DNA from: Pseudogracilibacillus sp.
GTDB lineage: Bacteria > Bacillota > Bacilli > Bacillales > Amphibacillaceae
Assembly: GCA_026169815.1 (NCBI GenBank)
Contig: JAPFDT010000025.1
Span: 62,001-126,000 of the forward strand
Direction: 5' to 3'
Length of the DNA: 64,000 nucleotides
The position numbers and the translations under genes were made by a program. Shown here one piece after another: positions 56,086 through 64,000 of the stretch. Positions within the stretch are counted from its first letter, which is position 1. Every line of letters starts with the position of its first letter. Under the pieces are notes generated by a model, which searched no databases, was not told the DNA's origin, and saw only the letters and a program-made list of their open reading frames with translations.

Positions 56086-56274
56086 TAGATGAAACGAATC
56101 CATATTATATTATGAGGAGTTGGCAAAGTTGGGAACAATTGTCTGTAAAGATTGTCATGAAATTGTAAATCACTATGAAGATGAGAAAGTAACTACTCTT
56201 TATGCCACATGTCCAAATTGCAATACTCAAAAGTAATAAAAAAGAACGTTTGCTATAAGCGACGTTCTTTTTTT
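56086..56274 (+). ncRNA. sr1: SR1-type dual-function small RNA
   Basis: From the expected start about seven bases after the -10 to a terminator at 56238-56274 the transcript would be about 190 nt, close to the 205-nt SR1 of B. subtilis. It lies directly downstream of pdhD, the same locus, has a CcpN-like promoter and encodes an SR1P-like peptide. The terminator is ACGT-closed: AAGAACGT pairs with ACGTTCTT and is followed by seven T. The base-pairing target in B. subtilis is ahrC mRNA; that activity cannot be judged here. Confidence 0.75.
56129..56236 (+). CDS. SR1P-like GapA-binding peptide
   Basis: The 35-residue peptide starts at TTG 56129, with GAGGAG nine bases upstream. It begins MGTIVCKDCHEIV, has the conserved core FEDEKVTTLY-like segment HYEDEKVTTLYATC and ends CPNCNTQK, with two Cys-x-x-Cys pairs. 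This agrees closely with SR1P, which in B. subtilis binds GapA and promotes its contact with RNase J1. The four cysteines suggest a zinc site. Confidence 0.82.
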   Translation: MGTIVCKDCHEIVNHYEDEKVTTLYATCPNCNTQK

Positions 56275-56335
56275 ATGTTCATTACATAATAAAATAAGAG
56301 ATAAACCAGTTATTTCAAAAGGAAGTAGCATATAT

Positions 56336-56555
56336 TTGAATCAATTTCATAAAGGATGATTTAGTTAAAAATACGAACGTTTAGTTATAAACTTTTATAA
56401 TCATATGTGTTTAGCTCATGTAACTAAATTTCTCGAATGGAAGCCGACTAACTCTTGCGGGAAAAGCATGGCGGCTGGAATGAAAGTAAACGATTCTACT
56501 ATAAAAGGTTGAGTTCGTGTTTGAGAAACTAAAATGCGTTACGAAATTGATTCAT
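56336..56555. mobile_element. MITE-like element, inverted and internally deleted copy
   Basis: Read in the plus direction, this 220-bp stretch matches the reverse complement of the element at 26146-26473 along both flanks. Its ends are TTGAATCAATTTCATAA and GAAATTGATTCAT. About 106 internal bases, including the 13-bp hairpin, are missing; the junction follows AAAGCA, a short repeat present at both borders of the lost segment in the full copy. Confidence 0.78.
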
Positions 56556-56618
56556 TTGTAATGCTTTTATAAGAAGTGATACGATAAAAGAAATGACAAT
56601 GAAGGAGCTGTTATTTAC

Positions 56619-57578
56619 ATGAAATGGAAAACACGTGTAACTGAAATTTTTAATATTAAATATCCAATTGTTCAAGGAGGCTTAGCTCATTTAGCTTATG
56701 CGGAATTAGCTGCAGCAGTTTCGAATGCTGGTGGACTCGGTCAAGTAACTGCGATGAGTTTAGCTACTCCAGATGAATTACGAAATGAAATCGAAAAAGT
56801 GAGAACTCTTACTAATAACCCTTTTGGAGTTAATTTTGCAATTGGGGGAGGACGCAGACCTTATGAGGAAATGGTAAAAGTAGCAGTAGAAGAAAAGGTT
56901 CCGGCAATTTCTGTAACGGGGGGTAACCCTCAAGGTGTTCTTGATCTCGTTAAAGGGCATGATATCAAAACATTAGTCTTAGTTGCTGCTAGACGTCAAG
57001 CAGAAAAGGCTGAAGAGTTAGGTGCTGATGCAGTAATGGTAGTAGGTCAAGAAGGTGGAGGCCATATTGGTCGAGCAGATACAAGTACAATGGTATTAAC
57101 TCCACAAGTCGTCGATCATGTTAAAATACCTGTATTAGCTTCAGGTGGGATAGTGGATGGACGAGGATTAATGGCAGCACTGTCATTAGGCGCGGATGGA
57201 ATTGAAATGGGAACAAGATTTATTGCGACAGAGGAATGTGTTCATGCTCATTCAAGTTACAAGCAAGCTATCTTAGAAGCTGATGAACATGCAACGACTG
57301 TTATTAAACGTTCCATTGGAGCACCCGCGCGTGCACTGAAAAATGAGTGGACAGAAGAAATATTAACAATTGAAAAAAATCAACAAGGGTATGAATCAAT
57401 AAAAAATCATATTAGTGGGGAAGCGAATAAACGTTTTATTCACCAAGGCAATGAAAACAAAGGATTTGGATGGGCAGGTCAAGGTGCAGCAAGTATTAAT
57501 GATGTTCCGCCAGTTGCAGTATTAATGGAAAGAATTATAGAAGAAGCGGAATTGATTCGTAAAAACTGGTCTAGTTAA
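56619..57578 (+). CDS. Nitronate monooxygenase / FabK-like FMN oxidoreductase
   Basis: This 319-residue TIM-barrel FMN protein of the NMO/2-nitropropane dioxygenase family starts with IKYPIVQGGLAHLAYAELAAA and has the phosphate-binding segments VVGQEGGGHIGR and ASGGIVDGRGLMAAL. Members oxidise alkyl nitronates; close relatives include the enoyl-ACP reductase FabK. GAAGGAG precedes ATG 56619. The genomic context does not decide between these roles. Confidence 0.87.
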   Translation: MKWKTRVTEIFNIKYPIVQGGLAHLAYAELAAAVSNAGGLGQVTAMSLATPDELRNEIEKVRTLTNNPFGVNFAIGGGRRPYEEMVKVAVEEKVPAISVTGGNPQGVLDLVKGHDIKTLVLVAARRQAEKAEELGADAVMVVGQEGGGHIGRADTSTMVLTPQVVDHVKIPVLASGGIVDGRGLMAALSLGADGIEMGTRFIATEECVHAHSSYKQAILEADEHATTVIKRSIGAPARALKNEWTEEILTIEKNQQGYESIKNHISGEANKRFIHQGNENKGFGWAGQGAASINDVPPVAVLMERIIEEAELIRKNWSS

Positions 57579-57745
57579 ATAATTTTTCCTTTGTGGAAGT
57601 ATTATCAGTAAATTTGGAAAAAATAGTTTATAAATTGATACAACGGGAATTAATAACTTAACAAGTAGTATGTATTTATTTTAATTTTGAACTATTTTAC
57701 AAATTGGAACATATAAATAATACAAATACAAAGGACGTGAATAAA

Positions 57746-57934
57746 ATGAGATATGTCATTGAGCAAGTTAGGAAAGAAGAAAATAAACAATTGAAGTCGG
57801 TCATTTATTTAGAAATAGATTATGAGTTGGTTACATTATATGATGCCATGGAAGCAGAGGATAAAATACAAATAATGAAATCTAAAGAAAAACTTATCTA
57901 TTTAGTAAATAAATTAAATGAGTTACCGGTATAG
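57746..57934 (+). CDS. Small hypothetical protein
   Basis: This 62-residue charged, probably helical protein starts MRYVIEQVRKEENKQLKSVI. ATG 57746 is chosen because AAAGGACG lies ten bases upstream; the frame opens earlier, at 57704, without a site. No membrane segment and no recognised family. Single gene before a terminator. Confidence 0.55.
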   Translation: MRYVIEQVRKEENKQLKSVIYLEIDYELVTLYDAMEAEDKIQIMKSKEKLIYLVNKLNELPV

Positions 57935-58010
57935 TGTACAGCGAATAAGATGAATAATTGCTGTTAATTTGATACAATATACTTTGAGTTAAAAGCATGT
58001 AAATACATTG

Positions 58011-58039
58011 AAAAGCTAGTTATTAATAACTGGCTTTTT
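58011..58039 (+). terminator. Terminator of the 62-residue protein gene
   Basis: AAAAGCTAGTTATT pairs with AATAACTGGCTTTT (one mismatch), then T. Confidence 0.75.
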
Positions 58040-58098
58040 AATGTATAAATAAGTAATCATTTTAAATTGCAAGTTATTTTCTGATGGAGGCTCAAAGT

Positions 58099-58914
58099 AT
58101 GAATAAAGTTACTCGTGAAGCCTTGTTTAATCAGCTAAGAGCATGGATGCTTGAGGCAGGCGCACTTATTCGCAATAAAATTAATAACCCTCGTACGATT
58201 GATACTAAATCGAATCCGAATGATTTAGTAACAGAAATGGATCGAGAAGTAGAGGCTTTTTTCGCAGACAAACTAAACAGGTATTTTTCAGATCATTTAT
58301 TACTCGGTGAAGAAGGTTATGGTAGTAGTACATTTGATAAAAATAAGACAATATGGATATTAGACCCAATTGACGGTACGATGAATTTTGTACATCAGAA
58401 ACAAAATTTCGCTATATCATTAGGAGTGTATGATCAAGGTCTAGGTGAAATTGGTTTTATTTATGATGTTATGAATAATAATTTATACAGTGCTATGCGT
58501 GATGGTGGAGCATTTAAAAATGATCAAAAATTAGCGAGATTAGATGAAAATAAGCAATTGAAAGAATCGATTATATGTTTAAATCATCGTTGGTTAATGG
58601 AAAATAATTATATTGATTATAAGGTAGGTCAGCGTCTCGTTCGTGATACTCGTGGTACAAGAACGTATGGATCAGCCGCATTAGAATTTGCTTATGTTGC
58701 TGAAGGTGCTTTAGATGCCTATATTTCTATGCGTTTAGAGCCATGGGATATTGCAGCTGGAAGGATAATCGTGCAAGAAGCAGGTGGTATTACAACTAAT
58801 ATTGAAGGGGAAGAAATTGGAATTTTAGAAAGAACTTCTATATTAACATGTAATCCGAATCTACACGATACATTAATTAATGATTATTTTAAAGAAATAA
58901 AAAAAGTGACTTAA
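58099..58914 (+). CDS. suhB: Inositol monophosphatase family protein (SuhB/YktC)
   Basis: This 271-residue Mg/Li-sensitive phosphatase has metal-binding motifs GEEGYGSS near residue 71, WILDPIDGTMNFVH near 87 and EPWDIAAGRIIVQEAGG near 214. B. subtilis YktC acts on inositol-1-phosphate and similar substrates. ATG 58099 (MNKVTREALF) is used, because an ATG at 58084 overlaps the ribosome binding site GGAGG. Its stop is shared with a hairpin and overlaps the convergent ylaF end by four bases. Confidence 0.93.
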   Translation: MNKVTREALFNQLRAWMLEAGALIRNKINNPRTIDTKSNPNDLVTEMDREVEAFFADKLNRYFSDHLLLGEEGYGSSTFDKNKTIWILDPIDGTMNFVHQKQNFAISLGVYDQGLGEIGFIYDVMNNNLYSAMRDGGAFKNDQKLARLDENKQLKESIICLNHRWLMENNYIDYKVGQRLVRDTRGTRTYGSAALEFAYVAEGALDAYISMRLEPWDIAAGRIIVQEAGGITTNIEGEEIGILERTSILTCNPNLHDTLINDYFKEIKKVT

Positions 58915-58926
58915 TAGTCACTTTTT
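58899..58926. terminator. Terminator formed by the overlapping ends of suhB and ylaF
   Basis: AAAAAGTGACT (58901-58911) and AGTCACTTTTT (58916-58926) form a perfect 11-bp stem with a TAAT-centred loop that contains both stop codons; each strand has its own T run. Confidence 0.85.
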
Positions 58927-59090
58927 CGTTTGCGTTTTAACATAAGACCATAACCCATTGTGCCGAAACCTAGTAATGTAAATAAAATCATAAATAAGGT
59001 GTTTTCATAAAACATAGCAACACCAACTAGGCAAAACATCGTTACAACAAGCACTGCTAATAATAGTGCCGGTATATTAATGCCTTTCAA
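58911..59090 (-). CDS. ylaF: YlaF-like small membrane protein (DUF5325)
   Basis: This 59-residue protein has two transmembrane segments (about 6-26 and 31-50) and a basic tail (LMLKRKRKSDY). TTG 59090 has GGGGTGG at good spacing; GTG 59099 would add three residues but overlaps it. Length, topology and the suhB-ylaF-ylaH context fit B. subtilis YlaF. Function unknown. Confidence 0.72.
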   Translation of the reverse strand: MKGINIPALLLAVLVVTMFCLVGVAMFYENTLFMILFTLLGFGTMGYGLMLKRKRKSDY

Positions 59091-59236
59091 TAATGCCACC
59101 CCATTTTCTATACTCTATTATAAGCTATTTTATTTTAAAAATAAACTGAATTGTTGGCAGATATACTTTTTGTTTAGTATGATAAGTAATGTTCGAACAG
59201 ATAAATATAACATTGTTAATTTAGTGAGGGGAAACG

Positions 59237-59584
59237 ATGGAGACTAATTTCAGTTTAATACATAATTGGATCGTGAGTAATTACGAAGCCGATGCAGGTA
59301 GTTTATTTAATTTCTTATTTAATCATATATTTTGGACGTTTTATTTTTTAAACTTAATATTTGGTATTACAGCATATAAGTTTGGTTTTGCAAGAGAGTT
59401 ACCATTACTAAAATCGATTTTAGTATATATTATGTTAGCTCTTGGTATGTTTATTATTACAATATTTAGTTTAGCTCGTTTACCAATGACAGAAACGTTA
59501 ATTATTATATCACTTGTTCTAGGTATTTATCGTTATCGTCTTTATAAAGATAGACAAGCGAGAAATGAAGAAGCTGAAACTTAA
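59237..59584 (+). CDS. ylaH: YlaH-like membrane protein
   Basis: This 115-residue protein has three hydrophobic segments (about 32-52, 60-80 and 85-100) and a charged C-terminus. Sequence and order match the YlaH family of Bacillaceae, unknown function. GTGAGGGG precedes ATG 59237. The typA gene that separates ylaF and ylaH in B. subtilis is not present here. Confidence 0.78.
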   Translation: METNFSLIHNWIVSNYEADAGSLFNFLFNHIFWTFYFLNLIFGITAYKFGFARELPLLKSILVYIMLALGMFIITIFSLARLPMTETLIIISLVLGIYRYRLYKDRQARNEEAET

Positions 59585-59636
59585 AATAACCGTTGTAAAT
59601 TCATGATTGCATGAACTTACAACGGTTATTATTTTT
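59585..59636 (+). terminator. Terminator of ylaH
   Basis: AATAACCGTTGTAA and TTACAACGGTTATT are perfect complements with an inner TTCAT/ATGAA, followed by T-rich sequence. Confidence 0.85.
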
Positions 59637-59660
59637 GAAAAAAACATAAAGTGAAATAAT

Positions 59661-59861
59661 TTATTTATCACATTTTTTATTAGTGGAACTATATAAATTG
59701 AATTTACCTGTACCGTGTCTTTGTTGAGTTCTTTCAGTTATTCGATCATAACATGGCTGACATAAATATGACGATATACGTCGGTTGATTAGTTTTTTAG
59801 CTAATTGGGAATTTACATCAATATCTTCTATTTTATCACATATAGCACATTGTACATTCAT
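59661..59861 (-). CDS. ylaI: YlaI-like zinc-ribbon protein (DUF2197)
   Basis: This 66-residue protein has two Cys-x-x-Cys pairs (QCAICDK near residue 5 and YLCQPCYDR near 33), a likely zinc ribbon. ATG 59861 follows GAGGTG. Family, length and place next to ylaH/ylaJ match YlaI. Function unknown. Confidence 0.82.
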   Translation of the reverse strand: MNVQCAICDKIEDIDVNSQLAKKLINRRISSYLCQPCYDRITERTQQRHGTGKFNLYSSTNKKCDK

Positions 59862-59969
59862 ATTTTTCACCTCGAATATTACAGCTTATTTACAATTATA
59901 ACATAATGAGTAGGAAAAAACGTACAGGGCATATTATGAATACTTACATTTTATGAAAGGAGATAGCTA

Positions 59970-60239
59970 ATGAGAATGCAGTCAATGCTTATAACGCTAG
60001 CGATGATAGCAATAACGGCTATTGGGTATAAGTGGTATAAACAGTCGAATCAAAGAGAAAGTACAACACAGCTGACAACATTGTTAAATGCAGGCATACC
60101 AGATCAAATGGAATCAACAGAGATGGATCAATTAGAAAATGCAAAAATGGTATCAGAAGGGTCTCAATTTGGTGTTCGTTATTTTAATCAATCATTAGAA
60201 GAAGCGCAGGAACAATTAGATGATCGCCTGCAACATTAA
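59970..60239 (+). CDS. Hypothetical membrane-anchored protein
   Basis: This 89-residue protein has one N-terminal transmembrane segment (about 5-22, no lipobox) followed by a polar acidic domain predicted outside the cell. AAAGGAG precedes ATG 59970 and a terminator follows its stop. No family recognised. Confidence 0.6.
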   Translation: MRMQSMLITLAMIAITAIGYKWYKQSNQRESTTQLTTLLNAGIPDQMESTEMDQLENAKMVSEGSQFGVRYFNQSLEEAQEQLDDRLQH

Positions 60240-60242
60240 TTA

Positions 60243-60290
60243 AAAATCAGGTGTAGCTCAACTCGATTGTAGGCTACACCTGATTTTTTT
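60243..60290. terminator. Convergent terminator
   Basis: AAAATCAGGTGTAGC and GCTACACCTGATTTT are a perfect 15-bp stem with T runs on both strands; it separates the 89-residue gene from ylaJ. Confidence 0.9.
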
Positions 60291-60292
60291 AG

Positions 60293-60823
60293 TTAATCGG
60301 TAAATTCTTCCTCAATAGGTCTTTCTGTTTCAGATTTATCGATATTTTGATTGTCTGCTGGTGGCACGGTAGGCATATACCTGCTTACGATATTAGCTAA
60401 CTCTTCAGAAATACCTTGAACAGGATGACCTTCATTTAGCTCATTACCCATTTCACGAATTCTTGTCATAATGTCTCCATCAGCAATGACAACTGCAGTG
60501 CGTCCATAGGGATCATGTTGCAATGCTTCAGTTACAGAATATTTTATTGTGCCAACTCGTTCTCTTTCTGTATGCTCATCAATATCAATACCAACAACAG
60601 CGTATGGACCGGCTATAATTGCTGCGGCATCGTGAACTTCTGATACTTTACTTGCTATAGTCGCCAGATGTGTTGCGATTTCACTATTTGTTAATGTATC
60701 TTGATTTTGATAATGAGTTTGTTCTATATTGTTCTGTTGCGACTTTTGACTTTGTTCTTGTGGCTGATTGCTACACCCAACAAATATAACTAGCATGACA
60801 ATGATGAGAAGAAAATGGCGCAT
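60293..60823 (-). CDS. ylaJ: YlaJ lipoprotein (YhcN/YlaJ family)
   Basis: This 176-residue lipoprotein has a short signal and lipobox FVGC (Cys17), a Gln/Asn-rich linker, then a YhcN/YlaJ domain (DAAAIIAGPYAVVGIDID and YGRTAVVIADGDIMTRI). YlaJ is a forespore lipoprotein linked to germination in B. subtilis. A relative heads the spoVA-type operon at 38058. AAAGGAG precedes ATG 60823. Confidence 0.87.
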   Translation of the reverse strand: MRHFLLIIVMLVIFVGCSNQPQEQSQKSQQNNIEQTHYQNQDTLTNSEIATHLATIASKVSEVHDAAAIIAGPYAVVGIDIDEHTERERVGTIKYSVTEALQHDPYGRTAVVIADGDIMTRIREMGNELNEGHPVQGISEELANIVSRYMPTVPPADNQNIDKSETERPIEEEFTD

Positions 60824-60938
60824 CGCTCATCAAACTCCTTTACTATAAAGTGATGTTATATTTATTGTTTGCCGCGTCAAGAAATATATACATGCTCATT
60901 ATAGATTGAGATAGAATTATGTAGTTTAATCGATATAA

Positions 60939-61017
60939 AAAAGACTAGCCAAAAACATTTTATTTACATGAAACAACTATTTATTCATGTATTAAAACAA
61001 TTTTGTTCTAGTCTTTT
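60939..61017 (-). terminator. Long terminator of the ylaL-like gene
   Basis: AAAAGACTAG and CTAGTCTTTT close a loop of about 60 bases with an inner ACATGAA/TTCATGT stem; a T run follows on the minus strand. Confidence 0.65.
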
Positions 61018-61025
61018 GGTTTAAT

Positions 61026-61514
61026 TTATGTGATTGTAATTTCTTTTACTCCAGTTATTGGATCTGTCTTGTTAGATCCGTCTCCGAAGAATAGATGAAC
61101 TGGTCCATCTACTTTAACAGGTTGTCCATCAACAGCAAATAAGATATAAGCATTTATGAGTTGATCAATTGTGATAACAACATCATCGCTATTTGTTTTT
61201 AATATTGCTTTAGTAGCATCATCTTCTACTTCTGCATTGTTAATAAAATCACTAATTGGCATGACAAAAGAGTGGGTTAACGCTTGTTCTTTTTCATAAC
61301 GATTTAATGTCTTATTGACCGGTGGTTTAATTTTTGTTTTAAAATATAGTTCTTGATCGAACAATTGAGCTGCTTTTTTTGCTTTATCTTCTTTTTCTTC
61401 TTCTTCTCTAGCGATAAATGCTTCTTCGAAAATAACTTTCCGATCGTCAAAAATCCAGACTGAAGCATCTAATGTGATTGGATATGTAACTTTCCCTTTT
61501 AATTGGATTATCAT
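61026..61514 (-). CDS. ylaL: YlaL-like protein
   Basis: This 162-residue soluble acidic protein starts MIIQLKGKVTYPITLDASVW and has VWIFDDRKVIFEEAF. ATG 61514 follows TGGGGTGA; an upstream extension to 61589 would add a false hydrophobic segment. The name rests mainly on position between ylaJ and ylaN and on my memory of the B. subtilis sequence. No enzymatic motif seen. Confidence 0.65.
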   Translation of the reverse strand: MIIQLKGKVTYPITLDASVWIFDDRKVIFEEAFIAREEEEKEDKAKKAAQLFDQELYFKTKIKPPVNKTLNRYEKEQALTHSFVMPISDFINNAEVEDDATKAILKTNSDDVVITIDQLINAYILFAVDGQPVKVDGPVHLFFGDGSNKTDPITGVKEITIT

Positions 61515-61658
61515 TGTTTCACCCCATAAATAGGCCGTAGCCGAAATAATATTAAACGATATCATTACAAGGATAACAAAGATAACCAATTATTTCACTT
61601 TAATTGTTTAAATTGACTGTCATGTGATTTAATATGTAATAGTAGGAGGGGAAAGCGA

Positions 61659-63173
61659 GTGTTGCGGAATTTAAAACATTTATTATTGTTACTTATAGTT
61701 GTTGCGATAGTAAGTTATATCCTTATTTATTATTCAACGACATTATTTTATGTAGTAGGAATCATTATTCAAATTAGCGGTTTAGTTATAACAGTATATT
61801 TAATATTAGGAGACAATCGAGGAACAAATTCTAAAATAGCTTGGATTGCTGTCATTATTGTTTTACCTGTTGTAGGAACGATAAGTTTTTTCTTTTTTGG
61901 GCGAAATCCACAAAAGCGAAAATTTAGTTTGCATCAATATAAAGAAATGAATAAATTACAAGAGAAAGTAAAAGGGTTACCAAGTCCTAAAATTAAAGAA
62001 ACACCTGAACTTTCTCAACAAATAAGTCATTTAACAGGTTTTGTACCAATGCAAGACAATGACGTAAAAATTTTAACAAATGGGGATATTACATATAAAG
62101 AAATTATAACGTCATTAAAACAAGCGAGCAATCATATTCATATGCAGTATTACATATTTAGAGAAGATACAATATCTACACAAATTCGTGATATTCTTAT
62201 TCAAAAAGCCCAAGAAGGTGTAGAGGTTCGTTTTCTTTATGATGGGTGGGGTACAAAGTTAAGCAAGGATTTTATTACTCCATTGCTTCGTGCTGGTGCC
62301 GAAATCGAAATATATGATCCAATTTATTCCTTTTGGATTGCTCGGACAGCTAATCTTCGTAATCATCGTAAAGTTGTCGTAATCGATGGTCAAATTGGTT
62401 TTACTGGTGGTTTGAATGTCGGAGAAGAATATCGTTCAAATACTGTTGATTTTTCCTTCTGGCGTGATACGCATTTAAAAATAGAAGGATCGGCTGTTAG
62501 GTTATTACAGGAAGCCTTTTTGATGGATTGGGTCTATTCTAAAAACGAAGCAGCAAGTGCTGAACCGTTTATTTCAAAAAGTGGTATCAAACAGTATTTT
62601 ACACCTATTTCTGCAGGTAATAAATGGGCGCAAGTCGTATATGGAGGCCCATATGATAAAGAACGTTTAGTGCGAGATGCTATGTTAGATTTGATTGATA
62701 CAGCAAAAGAATCTGTCTCGATAATATCACCATACTTTGTCCCTGATGAAGAATCATTGGCAGTATTAAGACGAGTGGCAATGAGTGGAATTGAGGTTCG
62801 AATATTATTACCAGGAAAAGGAGATCGTGGGTTGTCTTTCCACGGTAGTAATGCATATATTGAAACAATGTTAGAAGCAGGAGCAAAAATGTATGCATAT
62901 GATAATACTTCTTTTATCCATGCTAAAATGATGATTGTGGATAATGAAAAAGCTGCAATTGGTACAGCAAATTTTGATGTAAGAAGTTTTCGTCTAAATC
63001 ATGAATTAATGGTGTTTTTATATGGTAATTCAAATGCATTAGCTCACTTAGTAACAGATTTTGAACATGATATTGGGAACAGTACATTGTACACTTTAGA
63101 AGAAATGAAACATAAACCAATCATCCAAAAATTAAAAGAACAATTATCAAGTCTTTTCTCACCTATTCTTTAA
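61659..63173 (+). CDS. cls: Cardiolipin synthase
   Basis: This 504-residue phospholipase-D-type enzyme joins two phosphatidylglycerols into cardiolipin. Two N-terminal transmembrane segments (about 5-24 and 31-50) precede two HKD motifs, HRKVVVIDGQIGFTGG near residue 236 and HAKMMIVDNEKAAIGTAN near 421. GTG 61659 follows AGGAGGGG. It replaces the ylaK/ylaM interval of B. subtilis. Nothing suggests loss of activity. Confidence 0.95.
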   Translation: MLRNLKHLLLLLIVVAIVSYILIYYSTTLFYVVGIIIQISGLVITVYLILGDNRGTNSKIAWIAVIIVLPVVGTISFFFFGRNPQKRKFSLHQYKEMNKLQEKVKGLPSPKIKETPELSQQISHLTGFVPMQDNDVKILTNGDITYKEIITSLKQASNHIHMQYYIFREDTISTQIRDILIQKAQEGVEVRFLYDGWGTKLSKDFITPLLRAGAEIEIYDPIYSFWIARTANLRNHRKVVVIDGQIGFTGGLNVGEEYRSNTVDFSFWRDTHLKIEGSAVRLLQEAFLMDWVYSKNEAASAEPFISKSGIKQYFTPISAGNKWAQVVYGGPYDKERLVRDAMLDLIDTAKESVSIISPYFVPDEESLAVLRRVAMSGIEVRILLPGKGDRGLSFHGSNAYIETMLEAGAKMYAYDNTSFIHAKMMIVDNEKAAIGTANFDVRSFRLNHELMVFLYGNSNALAHLVTDFEHDIGNSTLYTLEEMKHKPIIQKLKEQLSSLFSPIL

Positions 63174-63304
63174 AATTGCACTCATTTGCAATTTCATTCA
63201 GATAAAGTTATATTATGCTTAAAGGCTTCAATGCGGAGAATCGTAAGAAATTATGATACAATAGAAAAAGGTAAATGATATGTGTGATGGAGGGAATGAA
63301 ATAA

Positions 63305-63610
63305 ATGCCTCAAATTAAAGCAGATCAGCGTGAAAGGGCTGTAACTTTGTTAAAAGAAGATGCAGAACAAATTTTACGTCTGATTGAAGTCCAAATAGAT
63401 AATTTAATGACACCGCAATGTCCTTTGTATGAGGAAGTACTAGATACTCAAATGTTCGGTTTATCAAGAGAAATCGATTTTGCAGTGCGTTTAGATTTAA
63501 TTACATTAGAAGAGGGTCGCGCCCTTTTAGATAATTTAGAACATAAATTAAGTGTCTTATATGAAAAAGCAGAAAAAGCTACAACTAACACAATACCTTT
63601 TAAAAAATAA
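63305..63610 (+). CDS. ylaN: YlaN family protein (UPF0358)
   Basis: This 101-residue helical protein contains [21 protein letters not shown], the diagnostic YlaN block. The family is small (about 93 residues), and in B. subtilis and Staphylococcus it has been linked to iron homeostasis through Fur. GGAGGG precedes ATG 63305. ftsW should follow in the conserved order. Confidence 0.9.
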   Translation: MPQIKADQRERAVTLLKEDAEQILRLIEVQIDNLMTPQCPLYEEVLDTQMFGLSREIDFAVRLDLITLEEGRALLDNLEHKLSVLYEKAEKATTNTIPFKK

Positions 63611-63613
63611 GAG

Positions 63614-63646
63614 AAACTTTGCTTTGGGATAAAGCAAAGTTTTTTA
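63614..63646 (+). terminator. Terminator of ylaN
   Basis: AACTTTGCTTT and AAAGCAAAGTT form a perfect 11-bp stem around a short loop, then T. Confidence 0.88.
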
Positions 63647-64000
63647 TTATAGTCAATTAACGTTTATTCAGTTATAGCATTATTTTATAAAAGTAGGAAA
63701 AATGTAACAAATATATTTATTTAATATGCGTTCATCACTCAGTTGAAAAATCATCTAATAACAAGGACACATATGGGTAAGTTGCTTGTTTTCAGGGTTG
63801 AATAAACTAAAAACAGGAGTGATTGACCTGTACGAAGAGTTGTCAGAAAATATGTAAAACTACAAAAATGATTGATATTTTTACTGAATTACGGTAAGGT
63901 ATTTAAATAAAATAGAATCATCATCTAGCATTTGTTATCTATATGCAATATAATATTGTAATGTAACGTAAAAAGTAACCAGGCGGGGTGTGTTAATTGA
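63647..64000. other. Right-edge gene-free region, probable upstream region of ftsW
   Basis: No complete gene is seen. GGCGGGGTG at 63983-63991 followed by TTG at 63997 could be the ribosome binding site and start codon of the next gene, expected to be ftsW from conserved order, but nothing of the protein is inside the window. Confidence 0.4.

Noticed and set aside
60824-60900. Sigma-G promoter upstream of ylaJ
   Set aside because: A TGTATA element exists, but no acceptable -10 lies 17-18 bases away.
63810-63860. Twelve-codon frame after AACAGGAGTG
   Set aside because: Too short, with no terminator or recognisable product; the start signal alone is not enough.

Overview
The window is a low-GC Firmicute chromosome. 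It looks like an endospore-forming member of Bacillaceae, near the halotolerant Oceanobacillus / Virgibacillus / Gracilibacillus side of the family; that placement is inference. The evidence is the AT-rich base composition, strong AGGAGG-type ribosome binding sites with frequent TTG and GTG starts, many acidic proteins, SpoVA spore genes, a Spo0E-like phosphatase, Spx, MecA, RNase J1, RpoY, and gene order. Most of the window follows the Bacillus subtilis order from the yis region through yit, fab/spx/mecA, ktr, ykr/yku, rnjA/pdh and yla, compressed into 64 kb. No rRNA, tRNA, CRISPR array, phage or intact insertion sequence was found.

Layout. 1-2.3 kb: the 3' end of HMG-CoA synthase (mevalonate pathway), a lipoprotein pair and the first composite repeat. 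2.4-6.8 kb: SbcCD nuclease. 7-12 kb: a 2-hydroxyacid dehydrogenase, ornithine aminotransferase, YisL and a membrane-anchored alpha-amylase-like protein that has lost its catalytic residues. 12-16.3 kb: yit genes and an isolated moaED pair. 16.3-24 kb: a Crp/Fnr regulator, UppP, FabH/FabF, TrpS and Spx; perfect TGTGA-N6-TCACA palindromes lie upstream of the Crp/Fnr gene and at the likely spx promoter. 24-29.6 kb: MecA, an autoregulated XRE/membrane-protein pair, a short inverted-repeat element, CoiA and PepF. 29.8-33.8 kb: CstA, a small protein ending in Cys-Cys, an ArsA/Get3-type ATPase and a quinone-oxidoreductase-like protein. 34.6-38.1 kb: a minus-strand operon of YhcN-like lipoprotein, SpoVAC, SpoVAD, SpoVAE, DUF1657 and DUF421 behind a sigma-G-like promoter. 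This composition matches the spoVA2mob type linked to spore heat resistance.

38-48 kb: YwpF, a gene remnant, KtrD, signal peptidase I, a Spo0E-like protein, a transporter remnant, YkyB, hemolysin III, a CBS protein (YkuL/DarB-like), a DHA2 exporter, KtrC, RNase J1 and RpoY. KtrC, KtrD and DarB belong to families controlled by cyclic di-AMP. 49.4-56.3 kb: peptide deformylase, YkyA, the pyruvate dehydrogenase operon pdhABCD, and an SR1-type dual-function RNA with an SR1P peptide and a CcpN-like operator. 56.3-64 kb: a second copy of the inverted-repeat element, a nitronate monooxygenase-like enzyme, SuhB, and the ylaF/H/I/J/L group with cardiolipin synthase and YlaN; ftsW would be expected just beyond the right edge.

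Non-coding structure is prominent. Four roughly 630-710 bp composite repeats (near 1.4, 13.6, 33.9 and 48.7 kb) and several smaller relatives occupy nearly all the long gene-free stretches. The strongest leads for new biology are the CstA / Cys-Cys protein / ArsA operon, the dead amylase-like surface protein, the structured spx leader with its Crp/Fnr-type site, and the repeat family with variable but self-complementary tip hairpins.
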